A DNA stretch of 64,000 nucleotides, taken from the NCBI RefSeq assembly GCF_001424125.1, contig NZ_LMQI01000003.1:332252-396251 (forward strand), read 5' to 3'. The notes beneath the pieces are model-generated. The model searched no databases. It saw nothing but the letters and a program-made list of their open reading frames with translations, and had not been told where the DNA came from. The DNA is from Cellulomonas sp. Leaf395 (lineage in GTDB: Bacteria > Actinomycetota > Actinomycetes > Actinomycetales > Cellulomonadaceae). Positions 44,577 to 51,375 of the stretch are shown one piece after another. The position numbers and the translations under genes are program-made. Numbering within the stretch: the first letter of the stretch is position 1; each line of letters begins with the position of its first letter.

Positions 44577-45881
44577 GTGCACCCTGCCCCGACCGTCGTC
44601 GCGCCCCGCCGGCTGCCGCTGCGCCGCCCGGCGCGCGGGAGGCTCTTCGGTGGTGTCGCCGTGGGGCTCGCCGCGCACCTCGACGTGCCGGTCGGGTTGG
44701 TGCGGCTGGGGTTCGTCGTGCTCACCCCCGTCGCGGGCATCGGCGTCCTGCTGTACGTGTTCTGGTGGCTGGCGATCCCGGCCGGTGACCCCGCTGACGC
44801 GGCGCAGCAGGTGCGACCGAGCGCGCTGACGCGGCTCGCGCGGCGGCAGGCGATCATCGAGCCGGGCCGACGCATCCCCGTGACGGACATCGCCATCGGC
44901 GGGGTCCTCGTCGTGGCGGCCGCCCTGCTGATCGCGGTGCGGTCGGGCGCGGACGTGCAGGCGGACTGGCTGCTGCCCGCGGTGATCGTGCTGGCGGGCC
45001 TCTGGCTCGCGTGGAGCCAGCTGGACGCGGTGCAGCGCGGTCGCCTCAAGGACCGGGCGGGCGGGCGGACGCCGGTCAGCCTGCTGCGCGTCGCCGGGGG
45101 GATCCTGCTGGCCGGCGTCGGGGTCCTGCTGTTCGTCGGGATGGCTTCCGGGGAGGGTGTCGAGGCCGGGACCCTCGCGCAGTCGATCATCGCGGCGGTC
45201 ATCATGCTCGGCGGTGTGGCCCTCGTGCTGACCCCGTGGTGGCTGCGGCTCGTGCGGGAGCTCGGCGACGAGCGTGCCGCTCGTGCGCGGGAGTCGGAGC
45301 GTGCGGACATCGCTGCCCACCTGCACGACTCCGTGCTGCAGACCCTCGCCCTCATCCGGTCGAGGGCCGACGACTCCGCGGAGGTCGCCCGCATGGCGCG
45401 CGCCCAGGAGCGTGAGCTGCGCGAGTGGCTCTACGACGACCGTCCCGCGCCGGGCACCTCGGTCGCCGCGGCGCTGCGGGGGATCGTCGCCGAGGTCGAG
45501 GACTCGCGGTCCGGCCCCACGGGCGACCCGGTGGCCATCGAGTCGGTCGTGGTCGGTGACTGCGCGCCGGACGCCGACACGGAGGCGCTGCTGCAAGCCA
45601 CGCGCGAGGCGCTGGTCAATGCCGTGGTGCACGGCCGCCCGCCCGTGTCGCTGTACCTGGAGGTCGGGTCGTCGGAGGCCGAGGTCTTCGTGCGGGACCA
45701 TGGCGACGGGTTCGACCTCGACGAGGTGGGCACCGACCGGTTCGGGGTGCGCGAGTCGATCATCGGACGCGTCCGGCGCCGTGGTGGCACGGCGAAGGTG
45801 ACCAGCAGCGCCGAGCGCGGGACCGAGGTCCACCTGGTGGTGCCGATCCGAGCGACGGACGAACAAGGAGTGCAGGCATGA
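44577..45881 (+). CDS. Sensor histidine kinase with N-terminal PspC domain
   Basis: A 434-residue membrane kinase. Residues 16-70 form a PspC domain (GRLFGGVAVGLAAHLDVP and a helix), followed by about four more membrane segments up to 225. The dimerisation motif is ADIAAHLHDSVLQTLAL with His250, of the HisKA_3 group. The ATP-binding domain includes EALVNAVVHG and DHGDGFDL. Fusion of PspC to a kinase suggests membrane-stress sensing. GTG start at 44577; it overlaps the regulator gene by four bases. Confidence 0.9.
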   Translation: MHPAPTVVAPRRLPLRRPARGRLFGGVAVGLAAHLDVPVGLVRLGFVVLTPVAGIGVLLYVFWWLAIPAGDPADAAQQVRPSALTRLARRQAIIEPGRRIPVTDIAIGGVLVVAAALLIAVRSGADVQADWLLPAVIVLAGLWLAWSQLDAVQRGRLKDRAGGRTPVSLLRVAGGILLAGVGVLLFVGMASGEGVEAGTLAQSIIAAVIMLGGVALVLTPWWLRLVRELGDERAARARESERADIAAHLHDSVLQTLALIRSRADDSAEVARMARAQERELREWLYDDRPAPGTSVAAALRGIVAEVEDSRSGPTGDPVAIESVVVGDCAPDADTEALLQATREALVNAVVHGRPPVSLYLEVGSSEAEVFVRDHGDGFDLDEVGTDRFGVRESIIGRVRRRGGTAKVTSSAERGTEVHLVVPIRATDEQGVQA

Positions 45882-46546
45882 GCGAATCTGGGGCTGGACA
45901 CGTTGACGTGGTGCTCGTCGATGACCACCACATGTTCCGGACCGGCGTGAAGGCGTCCCTCGACGCGGGTGTCCGCGTGGTCGGTGAGGCCGACACGGTC
46001 GACGACGCGATCCGCCTGGTGCGCGAGCTGAAGCCGCCGGTGGTGCTGCTCGACGTGCACCTGCCCGGTGGCGACGGCGGCGGCGGTGCGGAGGTCATCA
46101 AGGCCTGCACGGACCTGCTGGGGGAGACCCGGTTCCTCGCGCTGTCGGTCTCGGACGCGTCCGAGGACGTGGTCGCCGTCATCCGCGCGGGCGCCCGCGG
46201 GTACGTCACGAAGGCGATCGACGGCACCGACCTGTCCGACGCCGTGCGACGCGTGGCCGGCGGCGACGCGGTCTTCTCGCCTCGGCTGGCGGGGTTCGTG
46301 CTCGACGCGTTCGGCGCGGCCGCGGGGGACGTCGCCATCGGCGATGACGAGCTGGACCGCCTCTCCGCGCGGGAGCGGGAGGTCATGCGGCTGATCGCGC
46401 GCGGATACTCCTACCGCGAGGTGGCCTCCGAGCTGTTCATCTCGATCAAGACGGTCGAGACCCACGTCTCGGCGGTGCTCCGCAAGCTCCAGCTGTCCAG
46501 CCGGCACGAGCTGACCCGCTGGGCCGCGGCGCGCCGACTTCTCTAG
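45878..46546 (+). CDS. LuxR/NarL-type response regulator, partner of the PspC kinase
   Basis: A 222-residue regulator: receiver with VVLVDDHHMF, phosphoacceptor Asp59 in VVLLDVHLP, the conserved Lys in YVTKAIDG, and a C-terminal LuxR helix-turn-helix (LSAREREVMRLIARGYSYREV, ISIKTVETHVSAVLRKL). Translational coupling to the kinase marks the pair. The divergent PspC-domain gene (44440) is the likeliest local target. Confidence 0.92.
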   Translation: MSESGAGHVDVVLVDDHHMFRTGVKASLDAGVRVVGEADTVDDAIRLVRELKPPVVLLDVHLPGGDGGGGAEVIKACTDLLGETRFLALSVSDASEDVVAVIRAGARGYVTKAIDGTDLSDAVRRVAGGDAVFSPRLAGFVLDAFGAAAGDVAIGDDELDRLSAREREVMRLIARGYSYREVASELFISIKTVETHVSAVLRKLQLSSRHELTRWAAARRLL

Positions 46547-46549
46547 CCC

Positions 46550-46555
46550 TAGGCT
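46550..46555 (+). promoter_or_regulatory. -10 element for the Nudix gene
   Basis: TAGGCT ends seven bases before the GTG at 46563; a leaderless transcript is likely. Confidence 0.45.
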
Positions 46556-46562
46556 CCAGCGG

Positions 46563-46979
46563 GTGAAGCAACGCGTCGCCGCCTACGCCGTGATCGTCGA
46601 GTCCGGGCGGGTGCTGCTCCCGCACTGGGTCGAGGGTGGGCGGTCGGGGTGGACGCTGCCGGGCGGTGGCATCGACCTGGGCGAGGACCCTGCGGACGCC
46701 GCCGTGCGAGAGGTCCTCGAGGAGACCGGCTACCACGTGGAGCTCGACGACCTGCTCGGCGTCGACTCGATCGTCGTGCCGGCCGCCATGCGCCTCGACC
46801 CGGACGACGGCGCGCTGCACGGGCTGCGGATCGTCTACCGCGCGCACGTCGTCGGCGGCGAGCTGCGCGACGAGGTCGACGGCAGCACCGACACGGCGGC
46901 GTGGTTCGACATCGCCGACGTTGCCGGACTGGACCGCGTCGAGCTGGTGGACATCGCCCTGCGGATGGCGGGGTACTAG
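46563..46979 (+). CDS. Nudix hydrolase
   Basis: A 138-residue Nudix-fold enzyme that cleaves a nucleoside diphosphate linked to another group. The Nudix box reads GGIDLGEDPADAAV followed by REVLEETGY, matching Gx5Ex7REUxEExGU in full. The substrate cannot be predicted. GTG start, own promoter. It borders the decayed gene cluster that begins just downstream. Confidence 0.9.
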   Translation: MKQRVAAYAVIVESGRVLLPHWVEGGRSGWTLPGGGIDLGEDPADAAVREVLEETGYHVELDDLLGVDSIVVPAAMRLDPDDGALHGLRIVYRAHVVGGELRDEVDGSTDTAAWFDIADVAGLDRVELVDIALRMAGY

Positions 46980-47118
46980 ACAGACCCGTTCTGGGCCTGC
47001 GGGTACGGCCCGAGCGTGGCGAGCCGACGACCCCTGGTGACATCCCGCTCGTCAGCGAGCGCCTCCCCTCAATCGACGATCGTGTGTCCTGTGGCCAGCA
47101 ACACACCGCGCGGTCGGT

Positions 47119-47826
47119 GTGCCGCTCGGCGACGGTGTGGACGACCTGGCCGCAGGCGACCGCGTGGTCATGACGTTCCTGCCCCGCTGCGGCGGCTGCC
47201 CGGAGTGCGCGACCGACGGACTCCTGCCGTGTCGGGTGGGCAGCGCGGCGACCGGCCTCGGTCTGCTCGTCGGTGACCACCGACGACTCTCCCGGGACGG
47301 CGAGCCCGTCCACCACCACCTCGGCGTCTCCGAGTTCGCCAGCCACGCGGTGGTCAACCGGACCTCCGTCGTCCGCGTGGACGCCGACGTCCCGCCCGAG
47401 GTCGCGGCGCTGCTCGGCTGCGCGGTGCTCACGGGAGGGGTCGCGGTGGTCAACGCCGGCCGTCCGCGGGAGGGTGACACGGTGATGGTCGTCGGGCTCG
47501 GGGGTGGGGGCATGGCCGCCCTGCTCGTGGCCGGCGGCACGACGGTGACCGTGGGCCTTCCGGCGCCGGACGCCCGCGCGTCCGTGAGCCCGCTGATGCT
47601 CACGGCCGAGGCACGGACCGTCGTCGGCAGCTACCTCGGGTCCGCCGTCCCGGCCCGCGACATCCCGCTCCACGTCGACCTGCGGCGCTCCGGGCGGCTG
47701 CCGCTCGAACGCCTGGTCTCCTCGCGCATCGCCCTGCACGACCTCGACGTCGCCATGGACCGCCTCGCGGCCGGTGGCGAGCTCCGCCAGCTGATCGTTC
47801 TCGACGAAAGGAATGCCCCCCGATGA
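47119..47826 (+). pseudogene. Zinc-type alcohol dehydrogenase remnant (N-terminal and internal deletions)
   Basis: A 235-residue open frame with clear parts of a medium-chain zinc alcohol dehydrogenase: the structural zinc lobe (PRCGGCPEC, LLPC), the end of the catalytic domain and the start of the Rossmann fold (VVGLGGGGMAALL). It then jumps directly to GTTVTVGLPAPDA and the C-terminal part. About 60 N-terminal residues, including the usual GHE zinc ligand region, and roughly 80-90 residues of the NAD-binding domain are missing. The remaining frame is open and overlaps the SDR gene by four bases, so it looks like a fairly recent in-frame decay. Confidence 0.75.
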
Positions 47827-48578
47827 CAGAGACCAGAACTGCCCTCGTGACCGGAGCCGCTCGTGGCATCGGCGCCGCGACCGCCGTCCGGCTGGCCGCC
47901 GACGGCTACCGCGTCGCCGTCCTCGACCTGCGTGAGCAGGACTGCGCGGACACGGTCGATGCCATCCGTGCGGCCGGCGGTGACGCGCTCGCGCTCGGTG
48001 CCGACGTGGGCGACACCGACGCCGCCGCCGCGGCCGTCGCGCGTGTCGTCGACGAGCTCGGCGCGCCCACGGTGCTGGTCAACAACGCCGGGATCCTGCG
48101 CGACAACCTGCTGTTCAAGATGACCGAGGACGACTGGGACTCGATCATGTCGGTGCACCTGCGCGGGGCGTTCCTCATGAGCCGCGCGGTGCAGAAGCAC
48201 CAGGTCGCGGCCGGGTGGGGCCGGATCGTGAACCTGTCGAGCACGTCGGCGCTGGGCAACCGCGGCCAGGCGAACTATGCGACTGCCAAGGCCGGGATCC
48301 AGGGATTCACCAAGACGCTGGCGCTCGAGCTCGGCCGGTACGGCATCACGACCAACGCGGTGGCGCCCGGGTTCATCGGGACCGACATGATCCGGCAGAC
48401 GGCCGAGCGCATGCACCTCACGTACGAGCAGTTCGTCGAGGCCGCGGCCAAGGAGATCCCCGTGGGACGCATCGGTGTGCCCGAGGACATCGCGAACGCG
48501 GTGTCGTTCTTCTGCTCGGAGGCGGCGAGCTTCGTCAACGGGCAGGTCCTCTACGTGGCGGGCGGCCCGAAGGCATGA
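47823..48578 (+). CDS. SDR-family 3-oxoacyl reductase (FabG-like)
   Basis: A 251-residue NAD(P)H-dependent short-chain dehydrogenase with TGAARGIGAA cofactor motif, NNAGI, and the Ser-Tyr-Lys catalytic set in NLSSTSALG and YATAKAG. The C-terminal pattern ending in NGQVLYVAGGPKA is typical of FabG-like 3-oxoacyl-ACP/CoA reductases. It overlaps by four bases with the dehydrogenase remnant before it and with the MaoC gene after it. Given these partners, reduction of a 3-oxoacyl thioester is likely; the exact chain or carrier is unknown. Confidence 0.88.
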   Translation: MTETRTALVTGAARGIGAATAVRLAADGYRVAVLDLREQDCADTVDAIRAAGGDALALGADVGDTDAAAAAVARVVDELGAPTVLVNNAGILRDNLLFKMTEDDWDSIMSVHLRGAFLMSRAVQKHQVAAGWGRIVNLSSTSALGNRGQANYATAKAGIQGFTKTLALELGRYGITTNAVAPGFIGTDMIRQTAERMHLTYEQFVEAAAKEIPVGRIGVPEDIANAVSFFCSEAASFVNGQVLYVAGGPKA

Positions 48579-49030
48579 TCGCGGTCTCGACGCCCGGCGG
48601 CCTGGTGGACGTGATCGGGCAGTCGGACACGGCCGACGAGTGGCTCGCCGTCGACCAGGCTCGCATCGACGCGTTCGCCGACGCGACCGACGACCACCAG
48701 TGGATCCACGTCGATCCGGTGCGGGCGGCACAGGGACCGTTCGGCGCGACCGTCGCGCACGGGTATCTCACGCTCGCCCTGGTCCCGGCACTGACCGACG
48801 GCCTCGTCGAGGTCGGCGGGACCGGCCTGGTGGTCAACTACGGGCTCGACAAGGTCCGGTTCCTGCAGCCGGTGACGGCGGGATCGCGCATCTGGGCCAC
48901 GTCGACGGTGACCTCCGCCGAGCTGACGGCACAGGGCGTCCGCGCGACCTTCACGATCACGGTGGAGATCGAGGGCGCGAGCAAGCCGGCCCTGGTCGCG
49001 GAGACGGTCGTCCTGTACTTCGCGGCGTGA
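48575..49030 (+). CDS. MaoC-family (R)-enoyl-CoA hydratase
   Basis: A 151-residue hot-dog fold protein with the hydratase-2 motif: FADATDDHQWIHVDP followed by GPFGATVAHGYLTL, containing the catalytic Asp and His. It would add water to enoyl thioesters, one step away from the adjacent ketoreductase. ATG in a four-base overlap with the SDR gene. It ends at a very strong hairpin shared with the convergent thiolase remnant. Confidence 0.9.
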   Translation: MIAVSTPGGLVDVIGQSDTADEWLAVDQARIDAFADATDDHQWIHVDPVRAAQGPFGATVAHGYLTLALVPALTDGLVEVGGTGLVVNYGLDKVRFLQPVTAGSRIWATSTVTSAELTAQGVRATFTITVEIEGASKPALVAETVVLYFAA

Positions 49031-49034
49031 CACC

Positions 49035-49072
49035 GCGACGCCCGAGGGAGCACCTGCTCCCTCGGGCGTCGC
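49035..49072. terminator. Very strong bidirectional hairpin after the MaoC gene
   Basis: GCGACGCCCGAGGGAG and its exact complement CTCCCTCGGGCGTCGC form a stem of at least 16 base pairs (49035-49050 with 49057-49072) between convergent reading frames. Complementarity continues into the loop. Confidence 0.8.
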
Positions 49073-49081
49073 GTCGCGGTG

Positions 49082-49399
49082 TCAGGAGACGCGCTCCACC
49101 ATCGCCATGCCCTGGCCGCCGCCGACGCACATGGTCTCCAGACCGAAGGTCGCGTCACGCACCGCCAGGCCGTGCAGCAGCGTGGTGGTCAGCCGGGCGC
49201 CCGTGCTCCCGAACGGGTGGCCGACCGCGATCGCGCCGCCGAGCACGTTCAGCTTCTCGAGATCGATCCCCAGCGCGCGCGCCGACGGCAGGACCTGCGC
49301 CGCGAACGCCTCGTTGAGCTCGACCAGGTCGATCTCGTCGATGGTCAGCCCCGCACGCGCCAGGGCCATCCGCGAGGCGTCGACCGGTCTGAGGCCCAT
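49082..49399 (-). pseudogene. Thiolase C-terminal remnant
   Basis: About the last 105 residues of an acetyl-CoA acyltransferase: the catalytic His region [20 protein letters not shown], the NEAFAAQ segment, and the final active-site Cys in [13 protein letters not shown] full thiolase has about 390 residues. In-frame homology continues a few codons upstream ([12 protein letters not shown]) and then stops abruptly near 49430, where another truncated gene begins. It cannot be functional without its N-terminal half and nucleophilic cysteine. Confidence 0.82.
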
Positions 49400-49403
49400 G
49401 ATC

Positions 49404-49541
49404 TCAGGCGACAGACCGCTGACCCGGTGGAGACGATCCGCGGACGAGCACCTGCCCGGGACCGGGCGCCGGCTCCGCCACGTCGGCGAGCGTCAGCACG
49501 TCGTCCGGCTCGCCGTACCGCACCACCTGCCACGCGCGCAC
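49404..49541 (-). pseudogene. N-terminal stub of a zinc-type oxidoreductase
   Basis: GTG at 49541 opens a frame starting [20 protein letters not shown], then [14 protein letters not shown], the standard N terminus of a medium-chain dehydrogenase/quinone oxidoreductase. After about 34 residues homology ends and the frame runs through unrelated codons to a stop at 49404-49406. It starts four bases after the TetR stop codon, so it was once in the same transcript. The junction with the thiolase remnant marks one deletion that removed most of both genes. Confidence 0.65.
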
Positions 49542-49545
49542 CGGC

Positions 49546-50121
49546 TCAGGCCGTGATCGCGACGAGGAAGAGGTCGGTCAGCTGCTTCGCGAGGAGCACC
49601 TTGTCCTCGGGGCCCTCGGGGGAGTACCAGTTCGACAGGTAGTGGACGTCGGAGAAGAAGTGCGCGACGAGCACCGCGCGGGGGATGTCCGTCCGGTACA
49701 GACCCTCCTGCTGTCCGCGCTCGATGAGGCCGGCGAACACGTCGTGATACTGCCGACGGCGGCGCGTGACCTCCTTCTGGCGCGGCTCGGAGAGCATGTG
49801 CACGCTGCGGAAGAAGACGGTCCCCTCGGGCAGGAAGTCGATCGAGGTCTCGATGACGTCGACGCACACGTCGTGCAGCGTCTGGGCGGTCGGGGCGCCG
49901 CGGCCGACGATGTCCTCGAGGTGGTTCGTCTGGAGCGTGAGCATCCGCTCGTAGACCGAGAAGAGGAGATCGTCCTTCGACTCGAAGTAGTGGTACATCG
50001 CGCCCTTGGTGACGCCGGCCGCCTCGACGATCTGCTGCACCGAGGTGTTGGCGTACCCCTGGGTGGAGAAGAGGTCGACGGCGGCCCGCGTGATGTCGTC
50101 GACGACGCTGGAGGTTGCCAT
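49546..50121 (-). CDS. TetR/AcrR-family regulator
   Basis: A 191-residue repressor. The N-terminal helix-turn-helix is clear: ITRAAVDLFSTQGYANTSVQ, then VTKGAMYHYFESKDDLL. The C-terminal ligand domain is helical (DVIETSIDFLPEG, LIERGQQEGLYRTDI). It lies within a set of fatty-acyl type genes and remnants, suggesting an acyl-CoA-like ligand (inference). A matching palindrome lies at 50425-50441. RBS GAGAGAGG precedes the ATG. Confidence 0.9.
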   Translation of the reverse strand: MATSSVVDDITRAAVDLFSTQGYANTSVQQIVEAAGVTKGAMYHYFESKDDLLFSVYERMLTLQTNHLEDIVGRGAPTAQTLHDVCVDVIETSIDFLPEGTVFFRSVHMLSEPRQKEVTRRRRQYHDVFAGLIERGQQEGLYRTDIPRAVLVAHFFSDVHYLSNWYSPEGPEDKVLLAKQLTDLFLVAITA

Positions 50122-50160
50122 GGGGTGCCTCTCTCGTGCTGTTCCTGCTTCTGACGTCTT

Positions 50161-50361
50161 CTAGCCGACGGCGACGGCACTGGCGCCGCCGTCGATGGTG
50201 AGCGTATGACCGGTGATCCATGCGGCGTCGTCGGACAGCAGGAACGCGACCGGTCCGGCGACGTCCTCGGGCTCGCCGATGCGTCCGAGCGGGTAGACCG
50301 ATGCGAGGGCGGCCTCGCGGTCGCCCTCGTAGAGCGCCTGCGCGAGCCGGGTGCGGACCAC
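50161..50361 (-). pseudogene. SDR C-terminal remnant
   Basis: The last part of a short-chain dehydrogenase: GRIGEPEDVAGPVAFLLSDDAAWITG and HTLTIDGGASAV are classic SDR C-terminal sequences. In-frame homology extends upstream to about 50410 (GPGIRVNAVASAVV), beyond which no cofactor or catalytic motif exists. Only about 80 of 250 residues remain. The next gene downstream on the same strand is the TetR regulator. Confidence 0.78.
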
Positions 50362-50424
50362 CGCGGACGCGACCGCGTTGACGCGGATGCCCGGGCCAGC
50401 TCGAGCCGCTAGACGACATAGTTT

Positions 50425-50441
50425 TCTGACTCAGCGTCAGA
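50425..50441. promoter_or_regulatory. TetR operator candidate TCTGAC-N5-GTCAGA
   Basis: A 17-base inverted repeat (TCTGAC, TCAGC, GTCAGA) between the decayed SDR and the divergent membrane-protein gene. It covers the expected -35 region of the promoter at 50448. The nearest regulator gene is the TetR at 49546-50121. Confidence 0.55.
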
Positions 50442-50447
50442 TACCGA

Positions 50448-50453
50448 TAGGCT
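50448..50453 (+). promoter_or_regulatory. -10 element for the membrane-protein gene at 50461
   Basis: TAGGCT ends seven bases before the ATG at 50461; the mRNA is probably leaderless. The TetR-type palindrome lies 6-22 bases upstream. Confidence 0.5.
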
Positions 50454-50460
50454 CGCGCGC

Positions 50461-50808
50461 ATGGATCTCGTTTACAACCTGCTCGTCGTCCTCCACCTGC
50501 TCGGCTGGGCCATCGTGCTCGGCGGCACCCTGGTCAACCTGCGCACCCCCAAGATCGCCACGGGGGTGCTGCACGGCATCCTCACCGCGCTGATCACCGG
50601 CATCCTGATCGTCGGCATCGCGTCCGCGGGCCTGGCGGGCCACGACCCGAACACCACCAAGATCGCGGTCAAGCTCGTCGTCGCACTCGTGGTGGCCACG
50701 CTCGTGATCCTGGGGGTGCGCAAGCCGTCGCGCGTGACCACCGGCTACCTCGGCGCCATCGCGGGCCTCACCGCGCTGAACGTCGCGATCGCGGTCCTCT
50801 GGCGCTGA
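50461..50808 (+). CDS. Small integral membrane protein
   Basis: A 115-residue protein of about four hydrophobic segments (VVLHLLGWAIVLGGTL, GILTALITGILIVGIAS, KLVVALVVATLVILG, GLTALNVAIAVLWR). No catalytic motif is evident; similar short proteins are common and uncharacterised in actinobacteria. Its promoter overlaps a TetR-type operator, so it may be controlled by the regulator of the decayed cluster. The next gene has its own promoter 17 bases later. Confidence 0.75.
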   Translation: MDLVYNLLVVLHLLGWAIVLGGTLVNLRTPKIATGVLHGILTALITGILIVGIASAGLAGHDPNTTKIAVKLVVALVVATLVILGVRKPSRVTTGYLGAIAGLTALNVAIAVLWR

Positions 50809-50811
50809 GGT

Positions 50812-50817
50812 TACTGT
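50812..50817 (+). promoter_or_regulatory. -10 element for the DUF456 gene
   Basis: TACTGT ends seven bases before the GTG at 50825; probably leaderless. Confidence 0.45.
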
Positions 50818-50824
50818 CCACCCC

Positions 50825-51307
50825 GTGAACTCCGTCGGTGACCTCCTGGTCGGGCTCGTCGTGCTGGTCGGGCTGTTCGGCGTCGTCGTCCAGGTGCTCC
50901 CCGGCGGGCTGCTCGTCGCCGGGGCGATCATCGTCTGGGGCGTCGTCACCGGGGGCGCCGCGGGGTGGACGGTCGTCGCGATCACCGTCGTCGTCACCGT
51001 TCTCGCGACGATCGGCAAGTACCTGCTGGCCGGACGCCACCTCAAGCGCGCGGGGGTGCCGTCCTCCACCCTGATCTGGGGCGGGATCGCGGGCATCGTC
51101 GGGTTCTTCGCGATCCCCGTGGTCGGTCTGTTCGTCGGCTTCGTGCTCGGGATCTACCTCGCCGAGTGGCTGCGCTCACGCGAGCCGCGAGCCGCCTGGC
51201 GGGCCACCGTGGCGGCGTTGCAGGCCACCGGCCTGACCATCCTCGTGGAGCTCGCCGCGGCACTGGTGTCCACCGGTGCCTGGCTGACGGCGCTGGCTCT
51301 CACGTGA
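50825..51307 (+). CDS. DUF456 membrane protein
   Basis: A 160-residue integral membrane protein of the DUF456 family. It has the family pattern of Gly-rich hydrophobic segments with QVLPGGLLVAGAI near the N terminus and GIVGFFAIPVVGLFVG then FVLGIYLAEW in the middle. Function unknown; glycine-zipper-like membrane packing has been suggested by the Gly pattern. GTG start, own promoter. Confidence 0.8.
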   Translation: MNSVGDLLVGLVVLVGLFGVVVQVLPGGLLVAGAIIVWGVVTGGAAGWTVVAITVVVTVLATIGKYLLAGRHLKRAGVPSSTLIWGGIAGIVGFFAIPVVGLFVGFVLGIYLAEWLRSREPRAAWRATVAALQATGLTILVELAAALVSTGAWLTALALT

Positions 51308-51375
51308 CCGCTGACCGTAAGCGAGATCCACAGGCAGCACCTCCTGTCAGTCGCGGCGCCTATCCTTGAGGGGCC

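Noticed and set aside
46980-50412. Transposon or phage origin of the decayed cluster
   Set aside because: No transposase, integrase, terminal repeats or target duplications were seen around the remnants.
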